Source: Hyaloperonospora brassicae
Taxonomy: Eukaryota > Oomycota > Peronosporomycetes > Peronosporales > Peronosporaceae
Length of the DNA: 64,000 nt
NCBI GenBank assembly: GCA_947650285.1
Contig: CANTFL010001361.1
Span: 1 to 64,000 of the forward strand
Direction of reading: 5' to 3'
Positions 10,917 to 22,640 of this stretch are shown one piece after another. Position 1 is the stretch's first letter. Each line of letters begins with the position of its first letter. The position numbers and the translations under genes are program-made. The notes under the pieces were generated by a model that was not told the origin of the DNA, did not search any database, and worked only from the letters and a program-made list of their open reading frames with translations.

Positions 10917-11748
10917 CTAACCAATAGTGCTGGAGGCAGGTGGGTAGTTGGGTACCGCTTGACCAACACCCACATCAATCGGAACAGCCGAAGCGTAGCG
11001 TGTGCAAGCTCGCAACTGGCCTCTGGCCTTAAGCTTGGTATAATCATACCGAAGCTTTCGTTCTGGACGAACATCTGCCACATCGGCACTTGCTCTAAGA
11101 GCTAACCCGCTGCTGAGGTGTCGTTTCCGATGCACCCAGCGAGTAAAAGGGTTGTCTTCTTCCTCCTGAGTTTTGCCTGCGAATAATAGGATGGGTATAC
11201 CCCTCATCGGTGGAACCGGTGCACCCTGTACTTGCGTGTCAAGTCGCAACTTGTATTGACTTTGAGTAGTCAAGTAAGGTTGCAGGTACCTCTCGCGAAG
11301 TGCCTGTCGACTCATCACCTCATCGGAAGATGTTGGCTCAGCGTTAATAAACACACGTTGCCAAAGAACAACCTGTAGTTTGGCGTATACGCTCTTCCAC
11401 ATTAAGTGGTGTGAACAGATAGCCACTACGACCGTCAAGGGTTGCAGCAAGCTAAATACAGCGATGAGCGCGCTCCTCTCGTTGGATAGCCAACTGTTGT
11501 TGATCATCGAGCGGATAAGTGATGATGGTATCGCCCACGATAAGTGTTTAATGCGGCGTCGATGGCGCGTTGTCTTCGCCACGCTCGGCAAATGGGTTTG
11601 GTGCAATATGAGGCGCTGCCTATTGCACTAGTGCGTCGGACATTGTCCTCTCGTCAACATGGATATCGGTATCGCTACCATAATCCACATCCACATCGAT
11701 GCTAAGGTAAGACGAGTGAGTCGAGGACTCATAGGGTGGCGATGCCAT
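10917..11748 (-). pseudogene. Antisense reading frame of Gypsy family A
   Basis: On the strand opposite to Gag-Pol. An ATG at 11748, 109 bp inside the 3' LTR start, opens an acidic/serine-rich N-terminus (MASPPYESSTHSSYL..) with stops near 11620, 11520 and 11470. After one frameshift near 11390 a long open stretch (11606-10917 in the other frame) continues with protein-like composition, including GIPILLFAGKTQEEEDNPF and a basic segment WVHRKRHL. I do not recognise the product. It occupies the same place as the antisense frames of families B and C, between chromodomain and 3' LTR, which is the main reason to list it. Confidence 0.45.
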
Positions 11749-11856
11749 TTTGTTTTTTGTTTTGCCAACCGTAAGGTTGAAGCGGACACACACCGTCCTC
11801 TTCGAGGAAAGAAGTCGATTGACGTTTTGTGGAAACGTCAGTCTGGTGGCGAAGGT

Positions 11857-12433
11857 TGTAACGGATTTACACGTCGACTGGTAGTCGACAATAGGTGTGG
11901 TACACACAAGGGATGGGATCCCCTTTAAAGTAATATTAGAACACAAGTATCACCTGTTGAAGACTGATGTCTGTCAACCATTGATTACGAGATCTTTTAA
12001 TAGGTTTATTTAGGACGTAAGTGAGTAGGTTAATTACTTTATTCTAAGGTGTTCTTTTAGGCTAAAAGAAGAAATAAAATTCAGCTCCCATTTTGATCAA
12101 AAAAAGACACGTGCCTCTCTGAAGAGTCGTGCGATCGTAAGGAAGTGGCACCGCCTTGTTAAGGCCGCTACTCCTCGTGCACTCAGTGCGTTTGATTCTT
12201 TAAATCGTTTGGTCCCCCTGGAACAGGGACCGTAAGCTCTCTGAGCTTGTTGACTCTTTGAGTCGGGTTCGAAGAACCAAAGTTTCTCATTGAGCGTTAA
12301 GTCTTCCTCTGACTTAAGGAGCTGTGTATCTCTGCTACACCTGTTCACTCTCTAAGTCGGGTTCTCGGAACCAAAGTTGCTCGATGAGCGTTAAGTCTTT
12401 CCCTGACTTAAGGAGCTGTGTGGCTCCGCCACA
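11857..12433 (+). repeat. 3' LTR of Gypsy family A (577 bp)
   Basis: It starts TGTAACGGATTTACACG and ends CGCCACA. It is nearly identical to the 5' LTR over the first 350 bp, but the U5 tandem units (TTGAGTCGGGTTC.., CTGACTTAAGGAGC..) differ in number, making it about 43 bp longer. Confidence 0.85.
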
Positions 12434-12936
12434 TACTCGGTGAGAAGTCAATGAGACTCAAGAAGTTCATTTGATACAATGTAGCGGCAAAGACGCAATA
12501 CAATCGTTTGCTTGTAGAGTACAACGTAATGAACATGTATTGGAAGTACTTCTACAGTAGCTAGTAATCGGGCAGGTATACTTTGTCTCATGGCACCACA
12601 AGAAAGTACGACATCTTGCATCCGAAACGCAACGGCCAGATGTCATTGTGAGGCTGTTGTATGTACACACATCGGGAACTGTCGATTTCACTCGCTAGCA
12701 TGAACAACCACAGCATGGTGACTCAAATGCGTTCGGCACGCTTACACGTAATTTGTCAATGACGTTTGACGGAATACTATCATCTGATCGGAAGACGTCA
12801 TCCTCAAAGGTTGACCTTCCACACGCGAGAAAGCTACAACGCCGTTTCGTAACGGGGTCCAATAGTTTCACTTACATATTAATTGTTAGCTACATACAAC
12901 TTACTCATCGTATCCTGCTTGAAGATTAATAGATCC
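12434..12936. other. No recognisable gene
   Basis: Short frames only; no domain or repeat recognised. Confidence 0.5.
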
Positions 12937-13381
12937 TGGAACAGGGTGACCCGTTACATGGAATTGGCCCCACATTGGGTCGCTGTGAGCATTATATTTA
13001 TTGGTTATGTTCACCGACATTTACCTTACTACGAAAATAGTAAGGAACAACGAATTTGCAGGTATTCTTATTCAGCACTGCATCACTCATTGGTTGATGC
13101 AGACAATAATATCAACCAACTTAACCACCAATCTCTGCTAGAGGCGGACAATGGGTGGAGAGCAGGGGGGCTACAACCGGCGTTTGTACTTTGCTCCAGA
13201 GAAAGTGAAATCAAAAGAGCTTTCATTCAGAAACGTAACGATACTGAATACAGTTATAATTTATACTACTTGTGAACGTGTTCGTTTAGAGACTAAACCT
13301 TCCTCTTCTCGCACAGTGCATCGTTATTTGAGGATCCTGTCTATACTGTGCCGTGTTTGTAGCTTGCTTTGAGTCGTTACA
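12937..13381 (+). repeat. Decayed solo LTR, Gypsy family B (445 bp)
   Basis: It starts TGGAACAGGGTGACCCGTTACA (usual start TGTAACGGGG..) and ends GAGTCGTTACA, the same length as other family-B LTRs. It shares the AACCACCAATCTCTGCT block. Flanks GATCC and AGCAT do not match, so the target duplication is lost or the copy arose by rearrangement. Confidence 0.7.
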
Positions 13382-16300
13382 AGCATACGCCTCATATCCC
13401 AAAGCGACTAAATTTTCGTCTTGACGGTGCGGCACGTGCGGGACATGTAGACCCGTGAAATATTGATGCTGATAGAATTAACACCTCAAACGGCTTGATG
13501 TGAGTCTAGCGCATAATTTCAATTGCAATAATGCAATCCATGTTTTAACTAATTTGATAGAAGGCTGTTATTATAACAAGCGTATTCCAAGGACTCATTT
13601 ATACTAGAACATTTTTCAATATTGATAGGTCCGGTTTGGTTTTAGGCTTATGTTATGGCGATTAGCGATTGTGCTCTTCGTTTTAGGCCTACCCATCACT
13701 CGCCGATTGGCTAGCAACATTTCAAATATGAAGTGGAGGGCGCTTGGCTATTGCACTCGACCACGCGCGTAGCATCAATCGATTTTTCGTGCGAAACAGA
13801 CCCGACTACACTCTTACTCATGTGTAGAAGCTTTCAATGAGTTGCAATCGTGCGCCGAAAGTAGCATGTATTAGTATAAAATATTCTGCGTCAACTATAT
13901 TTGTATACCAATAACATGCAATTCACCGGCCCTACAACTCGACTAGGTCAAGCTCAACATGGCGTACGTCCAGTTCGTCGGCCATTATTAGCTATTACCA
14001 CACGTAAACGGTATAGCTCGGTCTCATCTGTATTAAACATACTGATCGTTCGACGTAGCGTCCATCCATCGTTGTTCCATCTGTTAGATATTTTAACATG
14101 GTAGTCAACCAGGCGAGGTTGTACCTTACCTAGAGAGGTCTTGCCGTTGACCCCCGAACCTTGATAATATATCAGAATGGATAATACCTAACACATACAT
14201 ACCTTACAACGGAGGATCCTGTAGTTTCAAACGTGTTATGCTTCGACAAGTTTTTCCCGCCAAACGATCATATACCTTTTACATAGTTTACCCTTGGTGG
14301 TACTTCGACATTACATTGGAATCCCCGTTCCACGACAAAGATTTGATTTAAGAGGCAAACCAGCCGGTATTAAGTAGACTGGAATGACTCGTGCTTACCC
14401 AAGTCGCCGAGAAGGTCCAAATTAATGGCAAAGCTGTCGAAGATCACGACTTTGGCTTAAAATTCTGTCGTTCGAGAGGTGTATGAAAATGGACAGATGC
14501 GTAGGGACGAAGGAGAGATTTGCGAAGAGTGAAAAGTGATTGAAAAGTGTTGATGACAGGAAGAGGCAATGTCAATTACGACCAGCATCTGTAGGATAGA
14601 AAAAGTCATTGACCCGAGAAGCACTTACGCTTGATCTATGATTTTGTGTTAGAACGTAATTTTCCGGTAAAATATTGCCTGTGATTCAAATCTAATCAAC
14701 GTTCCACGTTTGATACGTGTGTTAGTACCTCCTCCTGTTGCCAGTGATATAAGATGGGCTTCAACCTAATTCTAACAAGCATTCCATAACTCGTGTAAAA
14801 CATATCGAATTCATTCATCATGTACGATATCAACTACATCATTAGTCCAATCGGAATTAGTATGTGCGTAGTGGCTCCTATAACATTTCAAAACAATCAA
14901 AAATTTTCACTTATCTATTGGTATTGACGTCATAGCTTTGCTAGTCACCCCTTTTATAATTTCTCGCTACCAAAGATATCGTGGTGTATCGAGCCTGGAA
15001 CGAAAACGAGCGGCCGCTATTCCAATCACATCAGTCCAGCGACAATCAATATTAAACAATTCGTGACAATATGACGGTACGCTAGTATTGTTACTTTAAC
15101 AAACTTCCCGCAAGACACAAGTAAAATTGTTGGAGTGAGCTGATGTACTACCCCTTGATCGCATTCACGACAAGGTCCACCTTTGTACAAATATAAATGC
15201 AATCTCTCCAGTACAATCAGGACGAAAGAAGCTCACCTGAGAGATAAGCACTAAGATAAACATCCCCGATGTTATTGATCTCAGGGTGCTCTGGCCTCGG
15301 TGTATATTAATGTATCGATGTTTTGAATAGGTACTTACCCTATATTCCACGTTGATTCCGCAGTGGATGGATCAAATCGGTTGCAACGAACTGTGTCAAT
15401 GAACTGTAACAAGCGCATTCCGTTACATCACCCCTTCATAATTATGCGGCTGATTTGAGACAGAATAATCACCGTTGCAGCACTCTGGCACAAAAAGCTT
15501 TTGTTGCTGCACTAACTCGTATTTAGCGTTTCGATTGAATGATAACAAAATTCATGCATTGTGCGGCGACTACTAATGCACGCGTGGCTAATTTAATGAT
15601 AGTAGCTTGTTAGAATGCAAGCGAATTCTTTAGAGGAGTTATTTTCTATTTGTTGCTACTACTACTGATCAGACTACAACGTAACGAGTTAAAGGTGCAC
15701 GTGTTAGCAAACCACGTGCAATTGATACACCCGCCAAGTCTGCTGCAATAGGAGACCCCATGTCTATAGACGATCGCTAGATATAAGTTGTCTACTCCAG
15801 GGAGTTGAATCCTCCATCCGGCTCGAAACCAGCTACTGAGCTCGCGATTCAGTCGCATTCTGTGACAATGAAGACGCATAAATTATTTCGTATTGCCATG
15901 AATGATTGGTAGATGTCGCGATATATTTGGCTCGCCTGGCGGTACCGACGCCTCGCCTCCAAGATTTGTCCATCTTCTTTTCAAAGCGCGAGACGTTTGA
16001 GCCACACCATGATTCTAACTTCCGTGATTAGGCTGGTAACTCGATGTGAAGGCACATTTCCAGCCAATTTACGTGATAATCGCGTACATGATGTTAGTAC
16101 TCCAATAACCTAATTACGGGAGAAGCGAGACCACAATATGCTGCGTCTGACTTTTAAAAAGAAGCCATGCATATCTCCAGGACGAAGTTCGGGGAAGTAA
16201 AAACGCATGATCCAAGAGGGGAACTCCATTTTCTGAAAAAATTACGGCAAGTCTACTTGATATTAACGCCAGTGCATATATTAATTGCCCTGAACAGAGT

Positions 16301-17899
16301 TTTACATCGATGTCTTTTGCATAAATCGATGGTACCACGGCCAACATTGCCGAGAGATTCATCGCAGGTGCAGATCAGGAATTCCTCATTTAAAAAACGG
16401 ACTATTCTTAGCCATGAGGACAGGTTATTTTACATAATGCTGCTTGAAATGAGTTTAAAAAGATATATTTTGGCAGTAAACAGCAAAAACTCTTCCACTT
16501 TTTACAAATGTCAGGCTTGCTCTATCTCTCGTGGACACGTAAAAACGGAATTTCATTGGCAATCTTGCTCGCGCCCTTTTAAGAAATATCCCTCATCAGC
16601 CTAATCGGAGGACATGTCTCTTCCGAAATGTACGTAGTTTCTAATACTTTGAAATACCTTTACAATTAATTGAATCTTACGTTCTCGAGTTGCCTTTTCA
16701 ATGTAGCAAGGTTATATCGTCCTACGCTTCAACAAGTCGGATGACATCAATGATTTGATAAATGCGAGGCTAAAATTGTCTTTAGCGATTGATTCCCGCG
16801 TTATCAGATGTTTTTTCGATTCTCCGAACCCCACTATACGTCGCAGTATCAATATGTGCGCTCCACTACTGACTAGGGACAACCGCGCAAGGCTAAGAGT
16901 GTGCACGGTGGACGCAAACATATTTGAGCGAGTTAGATTGAGTCATAGCTTCGATTTAAACTAATTGGATCGCGCAAGCCGTATATTGCGCGGAATTGGC
17001 TGAGGAGCGGAGTAGACGTTTTTCCTTGATCGATACTTTGTAATCGTACCGCGGTGATCAACCCTTATATTGGAAAAGCTTTGCTCTTGCGAAAAAACTG
17101 CAAATTAAAAGCTACAAATAGAACGAGGAAGTAAATATATTTTGTACAAGGTGACAGCAACTCGTAAGGCGTTTGATTTGGTGCGTGGGATGGTCACTTT
17201 GGTGCGCTGTCAGCTGAATCCCAGGATTGTGAACGCAAGTTATCGAATGGAATTCGTAAAGGCGAATACTTCCTTCTTCGTCGGGCGAAGCCTAGTACTG
17301 ACAAATTAGCGGAGGCTTCATACGAAAGCGTAAAGGGCGTGCTTATTATACTTGACACCTTCATTGTTATTCCGTCGCCGTATAGACGTAATTCACGGAA
17401 AATGTCGACTTGTCCAGGAAGTAATCTGCTGCTCTACCTATTTCTCACCTGTATTAACAAACGTTTACCGTAGACATTAGAACTAGATCGTTCACCGTAT
17501 CTATATTACGTTAATTCTTTAATATGTCCGGCGTTAAATTACGACCGCTTCGTCTTTTTGAAGATAGAATCCTGCACGTAACGTGCCACCGTTTCCAGCA
17601 TTAGCGAATGCAGTTCTCATAGAATTGACTCCGGATTGTTTATATAAACTGTCGTGCATAGCAGGGAGAAACATCTATTTTTCTGCTATAGCGAAGGTAT
17701 GTTATATTTTGCTGGAATAGTCATTAATGATACAAGATATTGAAGCGTAATAGTAATCATCCTCTGCTTCAGCATTACCGTCATCGCTTTGAATGGATCT
17801 TTCTCCTTATCGGCGTTGATTGAGTCGACATTGGCATACTTCGGTTAAAGAAACAAATTGATATGAAAGAATTAAATTGGACGTTGATTCTTGGACAAT
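13382..17899. other. AT-rich decayed sequence, no recognisable gene
   Basis: Dense stops in all frames; the longest frame (16167-16604, +) shows no domain. I recognised no transposon or RNA gene here. Confidence 0.45.
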
Positions 17900-18420
17900 T
17901 CCGTTCCTCATTAACTAGCATCACCGCTCTGAAAAGGTGGACATTGGAGGATGAAGTGGTTCATTGAAGAAGAACGGGGTGTGCTTAGGTGATGCAATAA
18001 ATTATCGATGGCCATATCTACCATATTGAAGAGCATACTCCAATGTGTTAAATAGTAAACATATCCTCGAGGAATTATGTAAAGACATTCTTGGAACATT
18101 TCAATTCCGAATGATATGAATTGACATCTTCAACTATGTTTCAAGAGAATCGAGCACGATTTGTTTGAATAAATCGTAAACCGGGTCTTTGTCACTAGCA
18201 AATACACGGGGTACGCCATAAAGCCGAATTATCGCGTCGATAATGGAACGACCATAGTCCTAGGTTAAGGTCGACTCTGAAGCAGCAGCGAGCTGGTGCA
18301 GCTTGCATATACTATTTACTAAAATACATCCGCATTCTTGCGCTCATCATCTTTCAGCAAAAAGACTAAGTCCATCTAAACAGACACATAGCGCTCTGCT
18401 AGAATCATTGGAGGATGCAA
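17900..18420 (-). pseudogene. Gypsy integrase core fragment, strongly decayed
   Basis: Reading the minus strand gives, in order, MDLVF..KDDERKNADVF (first catalytic Asp region), RSIIDAIIRLYGVPR then FASDKDPVYDLF (second catalytic Asp), LKMS, and a C-terminal PKHTPFFFNEPLHP. This is the order of a Ty3/Gypsy integrase core. Several stops and shifts; no LTR nearby. Confidence 0.6.
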
Positions 18421-19068
18421 TGATAACAAATAATTAGGAATATTCACCCATTTATGCTTTTTCTATCTCAAATTCACTTGCGTGCAAAACGATTATGTGA
18501 AGCCAGTAAAAGCTGCGACTAACGGAGATAGGTTGTTCTGGAACACAATGCGCACCGGTTGGATCGTTGAAGCACACATTTTGATGCGCATTGCATGTCA
18601 TATAAGTAAATGCGACGACACGAGACATGCCTACAGAATAGGATATATATTACAGCAAGCAGTTGCGAAATCATATATTTCGTGCTAATTCGTGTCAACC
18701 TGGTCAGACTGAACACGAACAACCAAGAAATATTCAACTTCAAATTCGGAGCGCGAATAATACTCACCGAGGATGGTCTGTAACAACGAAGTAACATGCG
18801 TGACGTACAAGTTGGTTTCCACACCGGCGACAAATGATGCCGCGGCTAAAACCGCTCCACTTAATATTTAAAAGTATTGCGGCGGTACTAAACGCGATTA
18901 CTTTCGTTGGTGTGGAGAGTTTCGAAGCCTCGCCAGAAAGATGAACTGAATGCGTGAGCAAAAAGCTTATATAATCGTGTTACTCACTGAAGGGTACCTA
19001 AAATTGAGGTGTAATTTGCAATCCAAACAGAAGTCACCGCGAAACGCGACGTTTAAGCAATGAACCGT
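18421..19068. other. No recognisable gene
   Basis: Possibly more of the decayed element at 17900-18420, but I cannot support any domain. Confidence 0.4.
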
Positions 19069-19345
19069 ATGGAATATCTAGACGACGTGCTCGTCTTATC
19101 GAAGACAACGGACGCGACAAATACCTCGAATACTTGCGCATCGGGTTCCACCTATTGACTTGCCACAACGTGACAGAGTACGTGAATACGTGTTACATTT
19201 ACGACAAGGGGTAGGCTGCCTCAAAATTATCCTGTCCACGAAAGGTATCAAACCTCGGGCAAAAAACTAAGCCGTCGAAAAGATTACCATCCCACAAAAC
19301 AGAAGGAATTAAGTTGCTTTTTTACATTTTATACCGTAACTGCGT
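19069..19345 (+). pseudogene. Gypsy RT fragment (family D)
   Basis: MEYLDDVLVLSKT carries the RT catalytic Y-x-D-D box at 19074-19085, followed in shifted frames by YLEYLRIGFHLLTCHNV and ILSTKGIKPRAKN..AVEKI, the RT palm-thumb region. It resembles the minus-strand fragment at 28690-30017, so both come from one lineage distinct from A, B and C. Confidence 0.65.
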
Positions 19346-19690
19346 ACGAGTTCCTGCAACGCTTTTCCGGTGAACTAGGTCCAGATATCATGCACGCCTT
19401 GCACTGTGTTAAGGTATTGGAATGACCTTTCGCGATGGAATTCCCCATTGTGGTCAGGCTTTTTTTGTCCTGTACTCCGAACTCAAGCCAATAAATGGCG
19501 TGATCGATTATCGCCGTATATCCGTGTGCGTACGGGACGATAAGGTCCACCTTCACCGCGTCAAATGTTTTGGCTGATGGATGAGAACAATGCGGCACTA
19601 GCCCGTTTTGCTGCTTTACTTTCATGGACTTCTGCTCGTTTGAAGATCACACAATGTCGTATAGATGTTTTGGTATGAGGCTCATTCGGG
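19340..19690 (-). pseudogene. Gypsy integrase core fragment, opposite strand
   Basis: On the minus strand 19625-19340 reads KTFDAVKVDLIVPYAHGY, DHAIYWLEFGV and further core-like sequence; this fits the first part of a Gypsy integrase core (D-V-x-G/V-P-F/Y, then D-H-A). It faces the RT fragment at 19069-19345, so an inversion junction lies near 19345. Confidence 0.55.
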
Positions 19691-20022
19691 GCCAGTAGAA
19701 TATGGGTCGCATTGTCTTGTATTGACAGTATTTTTTAGTATTTCCGATATTTTGATGTTTTAGGCAATCAGTCGTCTCGAAATGTTTCAGGAAACACCAC
19801 CCTTTTCTAGCAAGCTCCTATCGTGCAGCCCGAAACGGGTAGTAGCTGTAAATCTGGGCTGTATTTCCCGGTGGAGCTTGTTCCTTTGATCCTTTGTATC
19901 ATATTGTCCTCTTTTCATGTTGGCGCAATACTGTTCTGTGCATTACGCACTCGTGATTTGTCTTGAGTGCACAAATTGTGCCTATTTCCGTGGTAAGAGA
20001 TTGGTCGAGAGCGTTGTGCAAT

Positions 20023-20150
20023 TGTAACGGGGCACACCCCTTGCGTGAACTTAACGCAAGGGTGACGTGTGTCCGACAAGCGTACACCGTGCAATTGAGG
20101 AAGCGGTAGGCTAAGCAGAATCCGAAATCTCTGTCTTGAGGGAAAGTAGA
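20023..20150 (-). repeat. U5 fragment of the 3' LTR (family B)
   Basis: Begins TGTAACGGGGCACACCCCTT and matches base for base in outline the left part of the LTR at 27703, ending at the AAGTAGAACTG/TTGATC junction where protease sequence in plus orientation starts. Confidence 0.8.
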
Positions 20151-20420
20151 ACTGTTGATCTAATGTCGGACAACTTTGTTCGTCGCCAGTCACTGTACGA
20201 TCGTAGGCTCAAGTTCGTTGAGCGCGACATCCCTCTCACGCAAATGACGGTGTGCCTCGCTACAGGCGCATTGATTACCGTTAAGAAACGTGTAGTGGAT
20301 TCCCACTACACGTTGGAGGGCGAACAAAAGATGATGATTTCATCGTACTAGATCCGGATGGCAAATTCAATGTCATCTTGGTATTACCTTTCTTAGAAAA
20401 TACTAGTCATAAGTGAGCTG
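20151..20420 (+). pseudogene. Protease of the inverted family-B element
   Basis: The frame reads DNFVRRQSLYDRRLKFVE then MTVCLATGALITVKKRVV and HYTLEGEQ, matching the protease of the 51.7-kb copy (53500-53700). The catalytic D-C-G-A loop present in that copy is missing because the inversion breakpoint falls just after it. A one-base loss near 20328 breaks the frame before the YDVILGLPW-type motif. Confidence 0.7.
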
Positions 20421-20922
20421 GGAGCATGAATCCGTGAAGATGCCTTCCGCTTCTTCATCAGGTGGCCATCCGATGATCGTCATGGAGATTCCACAAGCGT
20501 GTGGACGTACTGCAAGTGAGTGCGATGGCCTTACTTGAAATACGATCGTTAGCACGACTGCACAAGATCACAGTGTAGTTGATCACTACACTGTGGAGCA
20601 AGCTCCCGACGACAGTAGAGAAGTACAGGCTGCGCCGAAGGTCCACCACTCGAATAAGTCGAGTGGACCGGGACGTGGATGTATGTCTAACGGACAACGT
20701 CCTAAACAGAAGAAATATGTTGCCACAAAGGGTCAACACGGTCATCCTAGGTCGATTGTATAGTCAACCGTAGAATATCAGTCCCAGACTGTGGTTACAC
20801 AGCCACAGTCAGAAGACGTCGATGGAATAAGTTCTCACGCGTAAGAGAAACGACTTCTTATCGAGTTATAGGTTGAGAGAACAGGCTCTCAACAAGCTGT
20901 GGAAGCAAATTCTTAAGAAGAA

Positions 20923-22640
20923 ATGGAGACGTTGAACGTCTTGGTCAATGACGGATCAAGTGTAGACGCTTATACGCTTGATCTGATTGTGCATCCGAAG
21001 CTAACTTCGGGGATAACTCAATTGCCAACGCTATACCAAAACCTTTCTTGCGCGATCTGCGTAGTGGCAAGATCAAGAAGATCTGCAAACTCGTCACGGA
21101 GGATGAGTATGTGGCCGATATTCAGTAGGCAACAGTATTTGCCGAGAGCGAACGGTTTCTCAGCAGTTCATCGATGGACGAAAGTGTCCTCGATGAGAAG
21201 ACTCGGATTGAGAGATATGAATCTAAATCCTGGAAGTCGCTCCTGGCAAATTCTTTGGATAAGGGTTTGATAGAATTCAGGGATGCATTACCTGAATCCG
21301 TGCCATGCGAGTTGCCTAAGGACAAATTCACTCGACACGAGATCGAACTCAAACCGGGCTCGAAGTACTGTGTCATGAAGCTGTGGCCACTGCCTCGTGA
21401 ACAAGTACTAGCGATCGACAAGTTCTTTGCCAATCGCTTAGCAGCGGGCCATGTGAGGGAATCAACATCCCCTCACAGCTCTCCGACCTTATGTGTGCGA
21501 AATGTCACAGGAGGGTGGCGGATAGTGAACGTATTCAACAAGTTGAATGCTGCAACGGTACCGGCTCAGACGCCGATACCGAGGAAGGACGTCATCATAG
21601 ATGGTATGTCAAAGAGTACCATCTTCTATCCCATGAATCTGATGGACGGATTCTATCAGATGCTTATGCGTGAACGGGACATCCCGTTCACGGCAGTGAG
21701 TACCCCCAGCAGGCTCCTGTGGGAGTGTCTAGTGATGACACAGGGGATGAGCAATGCCCCTGCAACATTTCCAGATGTGTCACAAATCTGTTGAGACCGG
21801 TGCGAGACTTCGCACCGAGTTACTTCGACGATGTGTTCGTCCACAACCGGCTATGGATTAAAGGACGGACGTTGAAGTTCACAGAACTCACGTTCGTCAG
21901 GTTCTTCAACTTATGCGCAAGCATAAGTTGTACGCCAACCTCAAGAAGTGTATATTCGCGGCAAGCGAAATACCACTGCTTGGGTGCATCGTGGGTAAAC
22001 ACGGCGTACGCTCTGATCCCGAAAAGATCAAGGCGATCACCGACTGGCCAGTGCCAGTCGATGTCAAGGGACTAAGGAAGTTCCTTGGTATTGCGGCGTA
22101 CTTGCACAAGTAATCGCGCAACTACGCCGAGATGACTGTTCATCTTTCTTGTCTGCTCAAGAAAAATGTCAAGTGGTCATGGAACGCTGAGTGCCAGCGT
22201 TCCTTTGAAGGTATCAAGCAAAGCTTGATGCAATCGCCGATCTTGGCGATTGCAGATCAGGACAGACCATTTCATGTGGTCTGTGACGCCAGCGATTTCG
22301 CAATCGGCTGTGCGTTAATGCAGTTCGATGCAGATGGCGCGGAGCGCGTCATCTGTTATCAGTCGCGTCAGCTGCAAGCAGCTGAGCGTAATTACCCAGT
22401 GCATGACAAGGAACTCCTTGCCATGAAATACTCACTGGCTAAGTTTCGCGTCTATCTCTTGGGAGATAGACCGGTTGCTGTCTACACGGACCATGCGTCA
22501 TTACGCACGGCCGTAAACAGCCCACACCTCTCGCAAAGAATGGCGAGGTGGCTGTCTTTCTTCGCGGAGTATAACTTCTCCGTGGAGTATAAACCGGGAC
22601 GACTCAATGTCGTCGCGGATGCTCTTTCGCGCCGGCCCGA
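20923..22640 (+). pseudogene. RT and RNase H of the inverted family-B element
   Basis: RT is open over 21174-21780 (RHEIELKPGSKYCVMKLWPL, AGHVRESTSPHSSPTLCVR, NKLNAATVPAQTPIPRKD), then shifts to YFDDVFVHNR near 21822-21850, KLYANLKKCIFAASEIPL near 21925 and a stop after AAYLHK at 22111. From 22132 a clean frame holds RNase H: VVCDASDFAIGCALM, YPVHDKELLAMKYSLAKF, YTDHASLRTAV and VADALSRRPDFE. It is better preserved than the other family-B copy in RNase H but unusable because of the RT lesions. Confidence 0.85.

Larger units (their letters stand above)
4673..12433 (+). mobile_element. Ty3/Gypsy element, family A (chromodomain-bearing, decayed, 7.8 kb)
   Basis: Bounded by LTRs at 4673-5206 and 11857-12433. 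The order is primer binding site, Gag with zinc knuckle, protease, RT, RNase H, integrase and chromodomain on the plus strand, then an antisense frame on the minus strand before the 3' LTR. Most frames carry stops or shifts, but the integrase frame is open. I find no target-site duplication: the left flank CCCTA belongs to an older LTR and the right flank is TACTC. Confidence 0.88.

Noticed and set aside
16167..16604. 145-codon frame in the decayed region
   Set aside because: Composition like noncoding AT-rich DNA; no recognisable motif.
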